Assembly (NCBI RefSeq): GCF_007786235.1
Contig: NZ_VNFK01000007.1
Location: forward strand, 62,001-126,000
Source: Paenarthrobacter nitroguajacolicus
Lineage (GTDB): Bacteria > Actinomycetota > Actinomycetes > Actinomycetales > Micrococcaceae
DNA: 64,000 bases
Direction: 5' to 3'
Part shown: positions 41,939 to 51,286 of the stretch, piece after piece
How positions within the stretch are numbered: position 1 is the first letter of the stretch
Layout: each line of letters starts with the position of its first letter
Position numbers and translations under genes: made by a program
Notes under the pieces: model-generated
The model's database searches: none
Told to the model about the DNA's origin: nothing
The model's input: only the letters and a program-made list of their open reading frames with translations

Positions 41939-42327
41939 TCCGCCTTGACCGCAAGGACCGGGCAGTCCGCTTCCAGGAGGATGCGCTGGGAAACGCTGCC
42001 CATGATGAGCTTGCCTACCGGGCTGCGGCGGCGGAGGCCGATGACGATGAGCTGGGCATCGTTCTCGTCGGCGGCGTCCAGGACTTCCGCGGCCGCGTCA
42101 TGGCCGCGGACCGGCTGCTTGATGATGTGCTGGATGCCCTGATCGGCAAGGCGTTCCTCGATGCTTTGGATGTCCGGTTCCTGGGCGTAGCGGTTGTCCA
42201 CCAGGGCGTCGCCCTTGGAGGAATTGATGACCAGGAGGGTGTCGTTGCTCTTCTTGGCCTCGGCGATGGCCTGCGTCAGCGCCGCTTCGCCTTCTGGTGT
42301 GGGGACGTATCCCACCACGATGGTCAT
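41935..42327 (-). CDS. Universal stress protein (UspA family)
   Basis: A 130-residue single-domain Usp. It begins VVGYVPTPEGEAALTQAIAEA and ends with the ATP-binding signature GLRRRSPVGKLIMGSVSQRILLEADCPVLAVK (G-x2-G-x9-GS), so it is of the ATP-binding class. It follows the tctA gene on the same strand after 41 bp and may be the last gene of that operon; otherwise its function is general stress survival. Confidence 0.92.
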   Translation of the reverse strand: MTIVVGYVPTPEGEAALTQAIAEAKKSNDTLLVINSSKGDALVDNRYAQEPDIQSIEERLADQGIQHIIKQPVRGHDAAAEVLDAADENDAQLIVIGLRRRSPVGKLIMGSVSQRILLEADCPVLAVKAD

Positions 42328-42368
42328 GGTTTCTCCTTGTTGTGCTGAAAATGCCTGGGTGGGAGTGG

Positions 42369-43907
42369 TCAGTCGCTGTAGTCGGCAGCTCCTGAATTGG
42401 CCGGGAGCAGCGGCTTCTTCGCTGGACGATTGCGCCGGATGAGCTTGAAGATCAGCGGCCAGGCCAGAATGAGCGCCACGATGATGTAGACCACGATCGC
42501 GATTGGCTCACTGAAGAGGCCCGCGGGGTCGCCGGCGCTCAGCTGCAGGGTCTTGCGGAGCTGGCCTTCAATGCGCGGTCCCAGAATGACTCCGAGGATC
42601 AACGGCAGGACGGGCAGCCCGAAGCGCCGCATCATGAAGCCGAGTGCGCCCAGCACCAGCAGGATCACCAGATCAAAAGCCTGCAGGTTGACGGAGTACG
42701 CGCCCAGGGTGGCGAAGAACAGGATGCCCGCGTACAGGTACGGGCGGGGGAGCTGCAGCAGCTTGGCCCAGACCGGTGCCAGTGGAAGATTGATCAGCAG
42801 GAGCAGGAAGTTGCCGATGAAGAGGCTGGCGATCAATGCCCACACCAGGGGACCCTGGCTTGAGAACAACTGGGGGCCCGGCTGGATGCCGTAGGACGTG
42901 AAGGCAGCGAGCATGACGGCGGCGGTGGCGTTGGTGGGCAGGCCCAGGGCAAGCATCGGGGTCAGCGTCCCCGCAGCCGCAGCGTTGTTGGCCGCTTCGG
43001 GTCCGGCGACACCCTCGATGGCTCCCTTGCCGAATTCCTCAGGGTGCTTGGTCAGGCGCTTCTCGGTGACGTAGGAAAGGAACGTTGGGATCTCGGCACC
43101 GCCGGCGGGCAGGGCTCCGAACGGGAAGCCGAATGCCGTACCACGGAGCCACGGCTTCCAGGAACGGGACCAGTCCTTCTTGCCCATCCACGGACGGCCT
43201 ACCGGAATGACATGGAGCGGTGTGCGGCGCAGGTGGGCAGCAACCCAGAGGGCTTCACCGACGGCGAAGATCGCGACGGCGACCACCACGATGTCCAGGC
43301 CGTCCACCAGCAAAGGCTGGCCGAACGTCAGGCGGCGTTGGCCGGTAACGGAGTCGATACCCACCAGCCCGATCGCCAGGCCCAAAGCCAGAGAGGCAAA
43401 GCCGCGGAGCCTGGACGAACCAAGCACCGCAGTGACGGCCAGCAAAGCGAGGATCATGATCGCAAAGTAGCTCGGAGCGCCAAGGCTGACGGCGAACTGC
43501 ACCACGATGGGTGCGAAGACGGCGAGCAACGCGGTGCCGATGGTGCCGGCGATGAAGGAACCAATGGCGGCGGTGGCCAGGGCTTGTGCCGCCCTGCCCG
43601 CTTTGGCCATCTTGTTGCCTTCGATGGCCGTCACCACCGACGACGATTCACCCGGAGTGTTCAGGAGGATCGAGGTAGTGGAACCGCCGAACATGCCGCC
43701 GTAGTAGATACCGGCGAACATGATGAACGCACTGGTGGGTTCCAACGCGGCGGTGACTGGGAGCAGCAACGCTACGGTCATGGCCGGGCCAAGCCCGGGA
43801 AGGACGCCGACGGCGGTGCCCAGGAGCACGCCGATGACGGCGAACAGGAGGTTCATGGGGGTCAGGGCGGTGGCGAAACCGTCCATCAAAGAGGACCAGA
43901 CGTCCAT
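42369..43907 (-). CDS. tctA: Tripartite tricarboxylate transporter, large permease TctA
   Basis: A 512-residue membrane protein with about 12 helices and the duplicated TctA hallmark glycine-rich loops: [45 protein letters not shown] and [38 protein letters not shown]. It carries out cation-driven import of a di- or tricarboxylate bound by TctC. ATG overlaps the tctB stop by one base (TAATG). Confidence 0.95.
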   Translation of the reverse strand: MDVWSSLMDGFATALTPMNLLFAVIGVLLGTAVGVLPGLGPAMTVALLLPVTAALEPTSAFIMFAGIYYGGMFGGSTTSILLNTPGESSSVVTAIEGNKMAKAGRAAQALATAAIGSFIAGTIGTALLAVFAPIVVQFAVSLGAPSYFAIMILALLAVTAVLGSSRLRGFASLALGLAIGLVGIDSVTGQRRLTFGQPLLVDGLDIVVVAVAIFAVGEALWVAAHLRRTPLHVIPVGRPWMGKKDWSRSWKPWLRGTAFGFPFGALPAGGAEIPTFLSYVTEKRLTKHPEEFGKGAIEGVAGPEAANNAAAAGTLTPMLALGLPTNATAAVMLAAFTSYGIQPGPQLFSSQGPLVWALIASLFIGNFLLLLINLPLAPVWAKLLQLPRPYLYAGILFFATLGAYSVNLQAFDLVILLVLGALGFMMRRFGLPVLPLILGVILGPRIEGQLRKTLQLSAGDPAGLFSEPIAIVVYIIVALILAWPLIFKLIRRNRPAKKPLLPANSGAADYSD

Positions 43908-44410
43908 TAGAGGATTCCTTCCAGGAGCCCGGCCGGCAGTGCGATGCCCAGGCCGAGGTAGAAGCCGTAGAAGGTCAGCAGGGACAGGGCTATGGAGATC
44001 AGGCCGTCCCGGATGTAGCGGCGGCTGCCAAGAGCCAACACGCTGCCCCAGAACAGGATGGTTCCGGAGATGACCCAGCCGGCCCAGTCGATGAGCAGGA
44101 CGTTCAGGATGAAAGCTCCGGCCAGTGGGAGGACTGTTTTCCAGTCGGCCGGGTGGGCCAGGTCAACGTCTTCGCCACCTTCGGCTTCGCCCTTGCCGCC
44201 GCGGAGGACGTTGATGGCGAGGAGGACGGCGCAGACAATCAGTAGTCCGGAAACAATGAACGGGACGGTCTTGGGACCCACCGGGTCCGACTGCGAGTAC
44301 GGGGTGACCAGGCCGTTCGCGTCCAGGAAAACCAGGATGCCGACCACGCCGAGCAGGAGGGAGACCCCCAGCTCGGCGCGGCCTTTCAGGCCTGTGGCTA
44401 AGGAGCTCAC
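43907..44410 (-). CDS. tctB: Tripartite tricarboxylate transporter, small subunit TctB
   Basis: A 167-residue protein with four predicted membrane helices, the usual architecture for TctB, and [18 protein letters not shown] near helix 2. GTG start overlaps the tctC stop by 4 bp (GTGA). Confidence 0.9.
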   Translation of the reverse strand: MSSLATGLKGRAELGVSLLLGVVGILVFLDANGLVTPYSQSDPVGPKTVPFIVSGLLIVCAVLLAINVLRGGKGEAEGGEDVDLAHPADWKTVLPLAGAFILNVLLIDWAGWVISGTILFWGSVLALGSRRYIRDGLISIALSLLTFYGFYLGLGIALPAGLLEGIL

Positions 44411-45411
44411 GCCAACCCGAGCTTGCTCAGGACGTCCGCCACCCGCTTGTCCTGGTCAGTCAGGAACGTCTGGAATTCATCGCCGGTAACAAAGGCATCG
44501 GACCAGCTGTGGGTCTTGAGCGCTTCCTTCCAGCCAGCGGAGGCGTGCATCTTCTCAAGGGCGGCAATGAGGGACTTCTTGTCCTCGTCGCTGATGCCCG
44601 GAGGAGCCACGATGCCGCGCCAGTTGGTGAAGATCAGGTCAATGTTGGATTCCTTCAGCGTGGGTGCGTCCACGCCTTCAAGACGGTTCTCGCCACTGGT
44701 CGCCAGGACACGGATCTCGCCGGACTTGATCTGCTGCAAGTACTCACCGGCACCTGAAGCTGCGAAACCGAGCTTGTTGCCGAGGATGGCTGGGAGGAGG
44801 TCGCCACCGCCGTCGTAAGACACGAAGTTGACCTTGGTGGCGTCGATGCCGACAGCACCGGCCAACTGCATGGGCAGGAGGTGGTCCGGGCCGCCCGGCG
44901 AGGAGCCACCGCCAACCGAGATGGAACCCGGGTTGGCCTTCCACGCGGTCACCAGGTCGTCGATGGTTTTGTACGGGGAGTCCTTGCCGACCATGATGGC
45001 GCCCGGTTCCTCGATGAGCTTGGCCAACGGTGTGGTCTCAGTCAGCTTGGACTCGGACTTGTTGGTGTAGCTGGCTCCAACAACACCCAGGCCCATGAGC
45101 ATGGTGAGGTCGCCGTTCCCCTTTTCATTGACGATGCGGGCCAGGCCAACAGTGCCACCGGCGCCCGCCAGGTTGAACACCTCGGTGTTGGTGGAGATCT
45201 TCTCGTCATCCAGGACCTTCGCGGCGGCACGTGCCGTGGTGTCGTAGCCACCACCGGGAGTGTTCGGCACCATGATCTGGAGTCCCGTGATGGGTCCTGC
45301 TGCGCCGGTGCTTTCAGAACCGGTGGACTTACCTGTGGCACCGCAGCCGGTGGCCATCAGGGCGATGCCAGCGGCGACGGCGGCGACTCGCAATGCGCGG
45401 ATCTGGCGCAT
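44407..45411 (-). CDS. tctC: Tripartite tricarboxylate transporter, binding lipoprotein TctC
   Basis: A 334-residue Bug-family solute receptor. The signal peptide ends in the lipobox ALMATGCGAT (Cys 23). Bug signatures: MVPNTPGGGYDTTARAAAKVL near the N-terminus and GSSPGGPDHLLPMQLAGAVGIDATKVNFVSYDGGGD in the middle. It captures the carboxylate outside the membrane. AGAGGAA precedes the ATG. It is divergent from a CitA/CitB-type two-component system that probably controls the operon. Confidence 0.93.
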   Translation of the reverse strand: MRQIRALRVAAVAAGIALMATGCGATGKSTGSESTGAAGPITGLQIMVPNTPGGGYDTTARAAAKVLDDEKISTNTEVFNLAGAGGTVGLARIVNEKGNGDLTMLMGLGVVGASYTNKSESKLTETTPLAKLIEEPGAIMVGKDSPYKTIDDLVTAWKANPGSISVGGGSSPGGPDHLLPMQLAGAVGIDATKVNFVSYDGGGDLLPAILGNKLGFAASGAGEYLQQIKSGEIRVLATSGENRLEGVDAPTLKESNIDLIFTNWRGIVAPPGISDEDKKSLIAALEKMHASAGWKEALKTHSWSDAFVTGDEFQTFLTDQDKRVADVLSKLGLA

Positions 45412-45491
45412 GGTGTTCCTCTTCTCATCATTGAAAATTCGGTGCAGGGCCCTCAGCGTTGTGCCCCGCTCACTTGATGCTAGGTGCGTAC

Positions 45492-45505
45492 GTGACGGCT
45501 ATCAC
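45492..45505. promoter_or_regulatory. CRP/GlxR-like site in the tct promoter region
   Basis: GTGA-CGGCTA-TCAC has the exact half-site and 6-bp spacer arrangement of CRP-family sites. It lies 81 bp upstream of tctC and 149 bp upstream of the sensor kinase. It could link citrate-type uptake to cyclic-nucleotide control. Confidence 0.45.
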
Positions 45506-45653
45506 TCTTGTGTTCGCAGTGATCTTTAAGTTCATTGCGTTCACGGGATTGGACCTCTGAGCTGGTCTTCCGTGCCGCTGGGGTATAGTTCCGATACGCC
45601 ACGGGGGAAGCTGTTGCCCGCCCCCTCACTGGCACCATCAAAGGAACCCAGCA

Positions 45654-47288
45654 GTGACTCGACTGACTCGACTGCCTCAACGAAGAGGCATGTCCCTTGC
45701 AGGGCAGTACCTTGTGCTGCAGTTGCTGATCGTGTTGGCCGTTCTTGTAGCAGTCGTTGCCATCTCCCTGGCCCAATCAGCTGCCGCATTCGAGCGGACT
45801 GAGGGCCGCCGGGCGTTGTCCGCCGCAGAGGCACTGGGCAACAACCCGGCAGTACGGGCCTTGCTGCCGGAGGCGGAACCGCGGGTTGGCTCAGCGCTCC
45901 CGGCTGTTGCGGAATCTGTCCGTACCGTTTCAGGCTCATCCCATGTTGCCCTGGCAAAGCTCGACGGCACGGTGGTGGCTTCTTCCGATCCCAGCCTCCT
46001 GGGCCAGCCGCTGCCCTTGGGTGAAAGCAGGGTCATGGAAGGGCGTGCCTGGACCGGTGTCCTGTCCGGTAGCAGCGGTGCGGTGTTGTCCGCCCACGTC
46101 CCCGTTCTGGATGACAGCGGAACCATGATCGGCATAGCCTCCATCGGCCGCAATTATCCATCCACCATCGAGCGTCTTGGGGACGCCGTTCCCAACCTGC
46201 TCACCTACTTGGGCGTGGCCAGCGTCTTGGGTGTTGCAGGTTCATTCCTGCTGTCCCGGCGCGTCAAGCGGCAGACCCTCGGTATGGAGCCTCGGGAAAT
46301 CACGGGCCTCGTGGAGAACCGCGAAGCAATGCTGCAGGGACTGAAGGAGGGCGTGGTGGCCCTGGATCCCCACGAGCGCATCACGGTGGCCAACCAGAGC
46401 GCCCGGCAACTCCTCGGGCTTCCACCGGATTGCGTAGGGAAGAAGCTGCGATCCCTGCACGTCGATCCGGCATTGAAGGTGGTCCTCACCCGCGAACAGT
46501 CAGACCCGGATCAACTGGTACTGGTGGGGGAGCGGCTGGTGGTCATGAACCGTGTTGCTCTCCGCTCGCACGGCCGCGACATCGGCTCCGTCACCACGCT
46601 GAGGGACCGGACAGAGCTCTCGTCCCTGGAGCGCGAACTCGGCGCTACCCGTACTGTCACCGATACCTTGAGGGCACAGGCACACGAGTTCGCCAACCAG
46701 CTCCACGTGATCTCCGGTCTCATCCAGATTGGCGAATACGACTCCGTAGTCCAGTTCGTCAACGGCGCCACCGTGGACAGGACGCGGCTCAACGACGACG
46801 TCACCAGCCGGATCGAGGACCCTGCGCTCGCAGCACTGCTGATTGCCAAAGCCAGCCTGGCTACCGAGCGTGGTGCGGAACTCAAACTGGACCCACAGTC
46901 CGCGCTGTCGCGCGTCAAGGATGAACTCTCCCGGGACGTCACCACCGTGGTGGGAAACCTGGTGGATAACGCGTTCGACGCCGTCACCGGACTTCCGGGG
47001 GCGTCGGTGCGGGTGCTGGTGGTCGACTCAAAGGACGGGGTCGCGGTCACCGTCCGGGACAACGGCCCGGGGGTGCCCTCCGGCTCCACGGAGGACATCT
47101 TCCGCCAGGGTTTCTCGACGAAGGAACCGGGTCAGGGCGATGCCAGGGGCTTCGGATTGGCGCTCTCGAGGGTGATTTGCCGACGATCCGGTGGAGACTT
47201 GACGGTGGCCAATGACAACGGTGCAGTCTTTACGGCACGATTCACCAAGCACGATGCAGATTCCACAAAGGGGGCAGCGAAGACATGA
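45654..47288 (+). CDS. Sensor histidine kinase, CitA/DcuS type
   Basis: A 544-residue membrane kinase: TM1 at about 20-42, an extracytoplasmic Cache/PAS sensor (about 45-175), TM2 (about 178-200), a cytoplasmic PAS (about 215-320), then the H-box AQAHEFANQLHVISGLIQIGEYDSV with H344, N-box NLVDNAFDAV, G1 DNGPGVP and G2 GFGLALSRVI. This architecture senses external di/tricarboxylates. GTG 45654 has AAGGAA upstream; a 9-bp tandem repeat covers the first codons. Its partner regulator overlaps its end by 4 bp. Confidence 0.94.
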   Translation: MTRLTRLPQRRGMSLAGQYLVLQLLIVLAVLVAVVAISLAQSAAAFERTEGRRALSAAEALGNNPAVRALLPEAEPRVGSALPAVAESVRTVSGSSHVALAKLDGTVVASSDPSLLGQPLPLGESRVMEGRAWTGVLSGSSGAVLSAHVPVLDDSGTMIGIASIGRNYPSTIERLGDAVPNLLTYLGVASVLGVAGSFLLSRRVKRQTLGMEPREITGLVENREAMLQGLKEGVVALDPHERITVANQSARQLLGLPPDCVGKKLRSLHVDPALKVVLTREQSDPDQLVLVGERLVVMNRVALRSHGRDIGSVTTLRDRTELSSLERELGATRTVTDTLRAQAHEFANQLHVISGLIQIGEYDSVVQFVNGATVDRTRLNDDVTSRIEDPALAALLIAKASLATERGAELKLDPQSALSRVKDELSRDVTTVVGNLVDNAFDAVTGLPGASVRVLVVDSKDGVAVTVRDNGPGVPSGSTEDIFRQGFSTKEPGQGDARGFGLALSRVICRRSGGDLTVANDNGAVFTARFTKHDADSTKGAAKT

Positions 47289-47953
47289 TCAAGGTCCTGA
47301 TTGTCGACGACGACTTCATGGTGGCCAAGGTCCACGCAGGTTTCATCCGGCGGACTCCCGGCTTCGAGGTGGTGGGTGTCGCCCACACCGGGGCGCAGGC
47401 ATTGACGGAAGCACGGCGGCTGCAGCCGGATCTGGTGCTGCTGGATATACACCTCCCAGACATCAACGGCTTGGACCTCATGCACCAGCTGCGGGACGTC
47501 GCCCCGGACCTGGACGTGCTGGTGATCAGCGCCGCCCGGGAAGTGGAAACGGTCCGGAAAGCCCTGCGCGGCGGGATTGTGCACTACCTGATCAAGCCGT
47601 TCTCCCAGTCCGATTTACAGGAACGGCTGGAGCACTACCTCAGCGCCTACCAAGGGCTGGATGCTTCGAAACATGAGGCCGAACAGTCCGACGTCAACCG
47701 AGTTTTCGGGCTGAGTGGTTCCGAGCGGACCCTGCCCAAAGGCTGCAGCGTGGAGACCCTGGAACTGGTGGAGTCCGCATTGAAATCAGCGTCGGGTGAT
47801 TTGTCAGCCGCTGAGCTTGCCGAACAACTCGGGACCTCCCGTGTCAGTGCCCGCCGCTACCTTGAGTACCTCCACGACGAAGGCGCCTTGGACGTTCGAC
47901 TCAAGTACGGCGTCGGACGTCCTGAACGGCGATATGTGCTGAAGGGGCGGTGA
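47285..47953 (+). CDS. Response regulator, CitB/DctR type
   Basis: A 222-residue regulator. The receiver domain has the acidic pocket VDDDF (D8-D10), phospho-acceptor D54 in LLDIHLPDING and K104 in YLIKPF. The C-terminal part contains a helix-turn-helix, SAAELAEQLGTSRVSARRYLEYLHDEGALDVRLKYG, as in CitB/MalR proteins. The ATG overlaps the kinase stop (ATGA). Probable target: the divergent tctCBA promoter. Confidence 0.94.
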   Translation: MIKVLIVDDDFMVAKVHAGFIRRTPGFEVVGVAHTGAQALTEARRLQPDLVLLDIHLPDINGLDLMHQLRDVAPDLDVLVISAAREVETVRKALRGGIVHYLIKPFSQSDLQERLEHYLSAYQGLDASKHEAEQSDVNRVFGLSGSERTLPKGCSVETLELVESALKSASGDLSAAELAEQLGTSRVSARRYLEYLHDEGALDVRLKYGVGRPERRYVLKGR

Positions 47954-48176
47954 GGTACCAGCGGCCCGGTTGCCAACGCAGGCCCATAACGCCTCACGGC
48001 GGGACCGACACTGTGATTGCTGGGCCTGGCTGGAGAGCAGAGAGCCCTTGACCAGATGTGCGCCGTTTGGCTCCAGTCGAGTGGCTCCACACCGAAACAG
48101 GGCCTGCCTCCAGCGAGTGGGCCCCAGTGCGCCCACGGATCGGATGATTCAACAACTCCCGCGCCGAACAGGGGTG

Positions 48177-48206
48177 TTGACAGATTCCAAGTAACGCGGG
48201 TAACCT
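48177..48206 (+). promoter_or_regulatory. Predicted promoter of the second fructan locus
   Basis: -35 TTGACA (48177-48182), 18-bp spacer, -10 TAACCT (48201-48206). The first operator overlaps spacer and -10. Confidence 0.5.
48191..48204. promoter_or_regulatory. LacI-type operator 1 of the second fructan locus
   Basis: GTAACGCGGGTAAC matches the perfect palindrome at 48225-48238 at 12 of 14 positions and overlaps the predicted -10 box. Confidence 0.5.
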
Positions 48207-48224
48207 GAGTCACATGTCCGGGAA

Positions 48225-48238
48225 GTAACGCGCGTTAC
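48225..48238. promoter_or_regulatory. LacI-type operator 2 of the second fructan locus
   Basis: GTAACGCGCGTTAC is a perfect 14-bp palindrome just downstream of the predicted promoter. Centre-to-centre distance to operator 1 is 34 bp, close to three helical turns, so two dimers could bind on the same face. Confidence 0.65.
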
Positions 48239-48318
48239 CAACGTAGGGTTTCCACCCGGCCTTCCAAACAAGAAGGTTTGGCGCAGACCCAAATCAGTGA
48301 AGAACACCGGAGCATTCG

Positions 48319-49389
48319 ATGGCGAAAAGCACCAACCCAGACACCCCCATGGCTGTAAAGCAGCGGGGAGTCACCATGAAGGATGTCGCCAAGCACGCCG
48401 GTGTTTCCCGCACAGCTGTTTCGTTTGTGCTCAGCAACCGGGAGAACGCGAGTATTTCCGAGGAAACCCGGACCCGGATCAACGACGCCGTGCAGGAATT
48501 GGGCTACCGCCCCAATGCCGGCGCCCGTGCGCTGGCATCCCGACGCAGTGATTGGTACGGGATCGTGACGGAGATCGTCACGGCTCCGTTCGCCGTCGAC
48601 ATCATCAAAGGAGCCCAGGACCAAGCCTGGCTTGACCGCCGGTTCCTGCTCATCGCGCCCTCCGACCAGGCCGATGCCGTGGGACCCAACGAGGGCCTGG
48701 AAGATGCTGCTACGGAGAAGCTGTTGGAACAACGGGTGGAAGGACTCCTCTACGCAGCCACCTTTCACCGGGGCGTTCACGTCCCCGAAAGTGCCAACGA
48801 AGTCCCCACTGTCCTGATCAACTGCTTCGACGCAGACGGGAAGCTGCCCTCGATCGTCCCTGATGAGCGTGGGGGAGGCCGGGTCGCCGTTGAACGTTTG
48901 CTCCAAGCCGGCCACACCCGGATCGGAGTCATCAACCTTGACCCAGTGATTCCCGCTGCGGTAGGGCGATTGGAGGGTGCCCGCGAAGCACTCGCCGCTG
49001 CCGGACTGGAGCTGGATCCGGAATTGGTGGTGTCCGGATATGCAACGGCTGACGGCGGCTACGACGCCGCGTGCCAGATACTGGATCGCTACCCACAAAA
49101 GGAGAGGCCAACGGCGCTGTTCTGCCTCAACGACCGTATGGCGATGGGCGCTTATGACGCCATTAAGGAACGGGGCCTGACCATCCCCGGAGACATCGCC
49201 GTGATCGGCTTCGACAACCAGGAACTCATTGCGGCCTATTTGCGGCCAAAATTGACCACGGTTGCGTTGCCCTTCGAAAAAATGGGCGCCCTGGGCGTCC
49301 AGACACTCGCAGCTCTTACAGCAGGACAGCCGATCCTTGCCGACCAGCAATTGGTCGACTGTCCGCTGCTAGAACGCTCTTCGGTCTGA
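48319..49389 (+). CDS. LacI-family repressor of the second (levan-type) fructan locus
   Basis: A 356-residue regulator. DNA-binding domain MKDVAKHAGVSRTAVSFVLSN with hinge YRPNAGARALASRRS. The effector domain shares GFDNQxLIAxxLxPxLTTVALPxxxMGA and LLYA...FHR blocks with the inulin-locus LacI at 34362. It is the first gene of a plus-strand series that ends with two GH32 enzymes. Autoregulation through the two upstream operators is likely. Confidence 0.9.
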   Translation: MAKSTNPDTPMAVKQRGVTMKDVAKHAGVSRTAVSFVLSNRENASISEETRTRINDAVQELGYRPNAGARALASRRSDWYGIVTEIVTAPFAVDIIKGAQDQAWLDRRFLLIAPSDQADAVGPNEGLEDAATEKLLEQRVEGLLYAATFHRGVHVPESANEVPTVLINCFDADGKLPSIVPDERGGGRVAVERLLQAGHTRIGVINLDPVIPAAVGRLEGAREALAAAGLELDPELVVSGYATADGGYDAACQILDRYPQKERPTALFCLNDRMAMGAYDAIKERGLTIPGDIAVIGFDNQELIAAYLRPKLTTVALPFEKMGALGVQTLAALTAGQPILADQQLVDCPLLERSSV

Positions 49390-49467
49390 CCGCGAAATCA
49401 ACCTCGAAGAGCAAACCCTTACCCACCCCTTCACCTTGCTGATGAAGACAGGAAAGAGATAACCATC

Positions 49468-51141
49468 ATGACACAACCCCGATACTTCCGGGCTGCCCGG
49501 ATGACGGCGGCAAGCCTTGCAGTGGGCGCAATGCTGCTCACCGGCTGCACGGCCAATGTCACCAAAACAAGCACCTCCGACGCCGGAGCGAACGCCAGCG
49601 CGTTCCTCACTATCCCGCGTGAGGACATGGGCACGTTCGTGCAGAACTTCAACCCGTTCGCTCCCACGGTGAACCCGATGGTTCAGCAGTCCATCTACGA
49701 ATCCCTCCTGATCTTCAACCCGGCCAAGGGAGAAACGGTGCCGTGGCTGGCCACCGAGTGGAAAGCAGCCGAGGACGGCAAGTCGGTCACCTTCACCCTC
49801 CGTGATGGTGTGAAGTGGTCCGACGGGCAGCCTTTCGTGGCTGACGATGTTGCCTACACGTTCGAACTTCAGAAGAAGATCAAGGGTGGCTTCGAGTACC
49901 TGGACACCGTCACCGCCGAGGGAAATAAGGTCACGTTCAACTTCAACAAGCCATGGTCACCGGCACTATACGACGTCGGCCAACTCACCATCCTGCCTAA
50001 GCACATCTGGTCGGCTATGCCGGACCCGGAAAAAGATGCCAACGCCAAGCCGGTCGGTACCGGACCGTACACCGAAGTTGATACTTTCCAGGCCCAGTCC
50101 TTCGTGCTGAAGAAGAACCCCAACTACTGGCAGCCTGAGAAGCAGAAGATCGCCGGCATCAAGATGCTCGCTTTCGCAGGCAACGACGGTGCCAACCTCG
50201 CCGCAGCGAACGGGGACGTGGACTGGGCCCCGCAGTACATTCCGAACATCGAAAAGACCTTTGTCTCCAAAGACAAGGAACACCGGCAGTACTGGTTCCC
50301 GGCTACGGGTGCCATGATCAACTGGCAGCTCAACACCACCAAAGCGCCGTTCAACGATGTCGACGTCCGCAAAGCACTGAGCATGGCCGTGGACCGCGAG
50401 CAGGTCACAAAGATCGGCATGAGCGGTTACGCCAAGCCGGCCGACTGCACCGGGTTGTCCGGCAACTACGAGACCTGGAAAAACACCCAGGTCAAGGACA
50501 ACTGCACGTGGACCAACCACGATGTCCAAAAGGCCAACGAGCTCCTGGACAAGGCGGGCTACCCCAAGGGAGCTGACGGCAAGCGCACGTTCAAGGACGG
50601 GAAGCCTTTCGAGTTCAAGATCTCCGTGGGCGCGACGTCCTCTGATTGGCTGTCCGTGGCAAACGTGATCGCACAGAATTTGGCCGAGGTGGGCGTTACT
50701 GCCAAGGTGGAGTCCCCTGACTGGGCTGCAGTGGTTGCCGGCTACGAGACCGGCGACTTCGACTCCGGGATCGTCTGGAGCGCCAACGATCCCAGCCCTT
50801 ACAAGTACTTCAACACCTCCATGGGCACCTCCACGGTCAAGCCGGTAGGCACGAAGACATTCGATAACTACCACCGCTTCGGCGATGCGAAGGTCGATGC
50901 CCTGCTGGCTGACTTCGTTGCGGAGGCCAACGAGTCCAAGCAGAAGGACATCGCTAACAAGCTGCAGGAAGAGTACAACGACGTAGCACCGTTGGTGCCG
51001 CTGTTCTCCGGCCCTGAATGGGGCGCCTTCAATGACACCCGCTTCACCGGTTGGCCCACCGAGGGCAACCCTTACGCCACGCTCTCCGTCCGTTCACCTA
51101 CGACGGTGCTGGTCCTGACCACGCTGGAACCGCGCAAGTAG
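49468..51141 (+). CDS. Oligopeptide-type ABC importer, substrate-binding lipoprotein (second fructan locus)
   Basis: A 557-residue family-5 solute-binding protein. The signal peptide ends in the lipobox MLLTGCTA (Cys about 27). Family-5 signatures are clear: NPMVQQSIYESLLIFNP, VTFTLRDGVKWSDGQPFVADDVAYTF and LSMAVDREQVTKIGM. The family is best known for peptides, but many members bind oligosaccharides (cellobiose, xylo- and manno-oligosaccharides). Linked to two fructan GH32 genes and a LacI regulator, it probably binds a fructo-oligosaccharide or difructose anhydride. A stable hairpin separates it from the permease genes. Confidence 0.92.
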   Translation: MTQPRYFRAARMTAASLAVGAMLLTGCTANVTKTSTSDAGANASAFLTIPREDMGTFVQNFNPFAPTVNPMVQQSIYESLLIFNPAKGETVPWLATEWKAAEDGKSVTFTLRDGVKWSDGQPFVADDVAYTFELQKKIKGGFEYLDTVTAEGNKVTFNFNKPWSPALYDVGQLTILPKHIWSAMPDPEKDANAKPVGTGPYTEVDTFQAQSFVLKKNPNYWQPEKQKIAGIKMLAFAGNDGANLAAANGDVDWAPQYIPNIEKTFVSKDKEHRQYWFPATGAMINWQLNTTKAPFNDVDVRKALSMAVDREQVTKIGMSGYAKPADCTGLSGNYETWKNTQVKDNCTWTNHDVQKANELLDKAGYPKGADGKRTFKDGKPFEFKISVGATSSDWLSVANVIAQNLAEVGVTAKVESPDWAAVVAGYETGDFDSGIVWSANDPSPYKYFNTSMGTSTVKPVGTKTFDNYHRFGDAKVDALLADFVAEANESKQKDIANKLQEEYNDVAPLVPLFSGPEWGAFNDTRFTGWPTEGNPYATLSVRSPTTVLVLTTLEPRK

Positions 51142-51181
51142 TCCCACCCGCCACGAAGGTGTGCCTGGCTGGCCTCACAAT

Positions 51182-51250
51182 GCACGCCCGGCGGCCCTCT
51201 GCCGCTGATCAGGCCACTCGCGTCTGACCCGGCAATACCGCCGGGCGTGC
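51182..51250 (+). terminator. Intercistronic hairpin after the second-locus binding-protein gene
   Basis: A perfect 13-bp GC-rich inverted repeat (51182-51194 with 51238-51250) with a 43-nt interior, 41 bp after the binding-protein stop. No T tract. Likely mRNA protection or partial termination, as after the DFA III binding protein. Confidence 0.55.
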
Positions 51251-51286
51251 CCCCACATTTCCGCAATTCCCGAATGGAGGGAAACC

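Larger units (their letters stand above)
47954..48318. other. 365-bp intergenic region before the second fructan locus
   Basis: The first 220 bp hold nothing I recognise. The last 145 bp contain a predicted promoter (48177-48206), two GTAACGCG-type operators and the start region of the LacI gene. No terminator is seen after the response regulator gene. Confidence 0.55.
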
